Assembly (NCBI GenBank): GCA_022824315.1
Contig: JAJEAC010000062.1
Span: 1 to 64,000 of the forward strand
Direction of reading: 5' to 3'
DNA: 64,000 nucleotides
Origin: Silicimonas sp.
Lineage (GTDB): Bacteria; Pseudomonadota; Alphaproteobacteria; Rhodobacterales; Rhodobacteraceae
In this document: positions 62,906 through 64,000 of the stretch, one piece after another
How the letters are laid out: every line of letters begins with the position of its first letter
Numbering within the stretch: the stretch's first letter is position 1
Notes under the pieces: generated by a model
Told to the model about the DNA's origin: nothing
What the model saw: the letters and a program-made list of their open reading frames with translations, nothing else
Database searches by the model: none
Program-made: the position numbers and the translations under genes

Positions 62906-63123
62906 CCTGACCCGGACGTCGACGCGGCCGCGAAGCGGGCCGAAGCAATCGCGCATCCCGTTGATCCTTGATCGAGGGGACGGCAGGCCGAACCCGGCCA
63001 TTGAATGTCCCCGGGACCCCCCGGCATGGTGCCGAGGCAGCAGGTCGACCGTCGCAATTCATTCATGATCGCGACCTGCATTTGACGTTTTTTTCGCACT
63101 GCAACTGTGGTCTACTCGCCCAA

Positions 63124-63141
63124 GGCGGTGCCGGCACCGCC
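63124..63141. repeat. Perfect 18-bp palindrome just upstream of ptsP
   Basis: GGCGGTGCC followed directly by its complement GGCACCGCC, with no loop. It lies 22 bases before the ptsP ATG and could be a protein-binding site or affect translation initiation. Confidence 0.6.
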
Positions 63142-63163
63142 AGAGCAGGACGAAAGCGACGCG

Positions 63164-64000
63164 ATGGAGCAGCAGATCGAAACGGGAAGCCGCAAGCTCT
63201 TGCGACGCTTGCGGGATTCCCTCGCCGAGGACAGCGCCGGACAGGCGCGGCTCGACCATGTCACCAACATAATCTCCGAGGAAATGCGGTCGGAAGTCTG
63301 CTCGATCTACCTGTTCCTTGATTCCGACACGCTTGAGCTTTGCGCGTCCAAGGGCCTGAAGAAGGATGCGGTCCACAAGACGCGGATGCGGCTTGGCGAA
63401 GGCCTGGTCGGTCGCGTCGCCCGCGACGGCGTCGTCGTCAACGAGGCCGATGCGCCCTCCGCCAGGGGTTTTCGCTTCATGCCCGAGACCGGCGAAGAGA
63501 TCTTCTCCTCCTTCTGCGGCGTGCCGATCCAGCGTCTCGGGGATCGCCTGGGCGTTCTCGTGGTCCAGTCCAGGGAGGCGCGGGCCTTTTCCGACGACGA
63601 GGTATACGCGCTCGAGGTCGTGGCGATGGTCCTCGCCGAAATGACCGAACTCGGCGCGTTCGTGGGCGAAGGCGAGGCGCTTCGCGCAACTCACACGAGA
63701 CCTCTGCAATTCCGCGGCCAGATCGGGCAGGAGGGCGTTGCCGAAGGGCATGTCTATCTTCACGAGCCGCGCGTCGTGGTCACCAACCCTGTTGCCGATG
63801 ACCCGGAGAAGGAAACCGATCGGCTTCACGACGCGGTGGATCGGCTGCGCGTATCGGTTGACGGCATGCTGGAAACCGTCGGCCAGGACGCGGTGGACAA
63901 GGACCAGGTCGAAGTGCTGGAGACCTATCGGCTGTTCGCCAACTCGCGATCCTGGCTGAAGCGCATGGAGGCCGACATCGCCGCCGGGCTCTCCGCCGAA
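63164..64000 (+). CDS. ptsP: Nitrogen-PTS enzyme I (EI-Ntr), partial
   Basis: From ATG 63164 the frame stays open to the right edge (279 codons seen). The N-terminal GAF domain spans residues ~20-155 (LDHVTNIISEEMRSEVCSIYLFL, CASKGLKKDAVHKTRMRLGEGLVGRVA, FSSFCGVPIQRLGDRLGVLVVQS). The PEP-utilising N domain starts at ~170 (QFRGQIGQEGVAEGHVYLH). The catalytic His domain and PEP-binding barrel lie beyond the window. EI-Ntr takes phosphate from PEP and passes it to NPr and EIIA-Ntr. In alphaproteobacteria it often follows lysC. Confidence 0.93.
   Translation, partial: MEQQIETGSRKLLRRLRDSLAEDSAGQARLDHVTNIISEEMRSEVCSIYLFLDSDTLELCASKGLKKDAVHKTRMRLGEGLVGRVARDGVVVNEADAPSARGFRFMPETGEEIFSSFCGVPIQRLGDRLGVLVVQSREARAFSDDEVYALEVVAMVLAEMTELGAFVGEGEALRATHTRPLQFRGQIGQEGVAEGHVYLHEPRVVVTNPVADDPEKETDRLHDAVDRLRVSVDGMLETVGQDAVDKDQVEVLETYRLFANSRSWLKRMEADIAAGLSAE

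Noticed and set aside
1-64000. CRISPR array, tRNA or rRNA genes, prophage
   Set aside because: No regularly spaced repeats of CRISPR type, cloverleaf-forming sequence, rRNA motif or phage structural gene was seen on either strand.

Overview
The window looks like chromosomal DNA of a high-GC alphaproteobacterium, most likely of the Rhodobacterales. The clues are an F0 ATP synthase operon of the split type (atpI-atpB-atpE-b'-b, without the F1 genes alongside), a lysC gene followed by a GAF-containing EI-Ntr gene (ptsP), Pth and PCu(A)C genes of alphaproteobacterial type, and many TRAP and ABC uptake systems. No tRNA, rRNA or CRISPR array was seen.

Layout. 1-5.3 kb is housekeeping: a partial membrane-anchored repeat protein on the minus strand that runs off the left edge, an ArsR regulator, the F0 operon and a DUF2237 gene. 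5.5-8.0 kb holds a SAM methyltransferase and small proteins of unknown function. The gap after them contains the decayed remains of a peroxiredoxin gene. 8.6-13 kb is a first catabolic module (maleate-isomerase-like protein, NTF2-like protein, SDR, AhpD-like protein, GMC oxidoreductase), closed by a strong bidirectional hairpin.

13-39.5 kb appears to be one large regulon. A GntR/UTRA regulator heads an 11-gene plus-strand operon: LeuC/LeuD-like dehydratase, isocitrate-lyase-type C-C lyase, HyuB/HyuA, isochorismatase-fold protein, class II aldolase, AtzG-like protein with an amidase, and an alpha/beta hydrolase. A TRAP transporter diverges from it. A 12-gene minus-strand operon (TauD-like dioxygenase, DUF2848, complete dipeptide-type ABC transporter, OYE-type reductase, CMD-like protein, GMC oxidoreductase and its small subunit, EamA permease) converges on it. 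A nearly identical 40-bp promoter/operator lies in front of the TRAP operon and the ABC operon. The inferred role is uptake and stepwise breakdown of an organic compound containing amide or cyclic-amide bonds. The substrate cannot be read from the sequence.

39.5-50.4 kb is a third module: a second Cys-cluster GMC oxidoreductase, acyl-CoA dehydrogenase, amidohydrolase, adenylate-forming ligase, SDR, OYE-type reductase, FAD oxidoreductase, NTF2-like protein and MmgE/PrpD. 50.6-56.9 kb is a TRAP transporter, ROK regulator and GH32-like glycosidase unit with a shared ROK-type operator. 56.9-58.1 kb is a graveyard of insertion sequences (IS630-like and TnpB-like fragments). 58.2-64 kb returns to core genes: a racemase-like protein, pth, a sirtuin, a copper chaperone, a BrnT toxin remnant, lysC and a partial ptsP.

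The three catabolic modules reuse the same families (GMC, SDR, OYE, CMD/AhpD, NTF2-like, TRAP). Several enzymes lack the residue that defines their family's usual chemistry.
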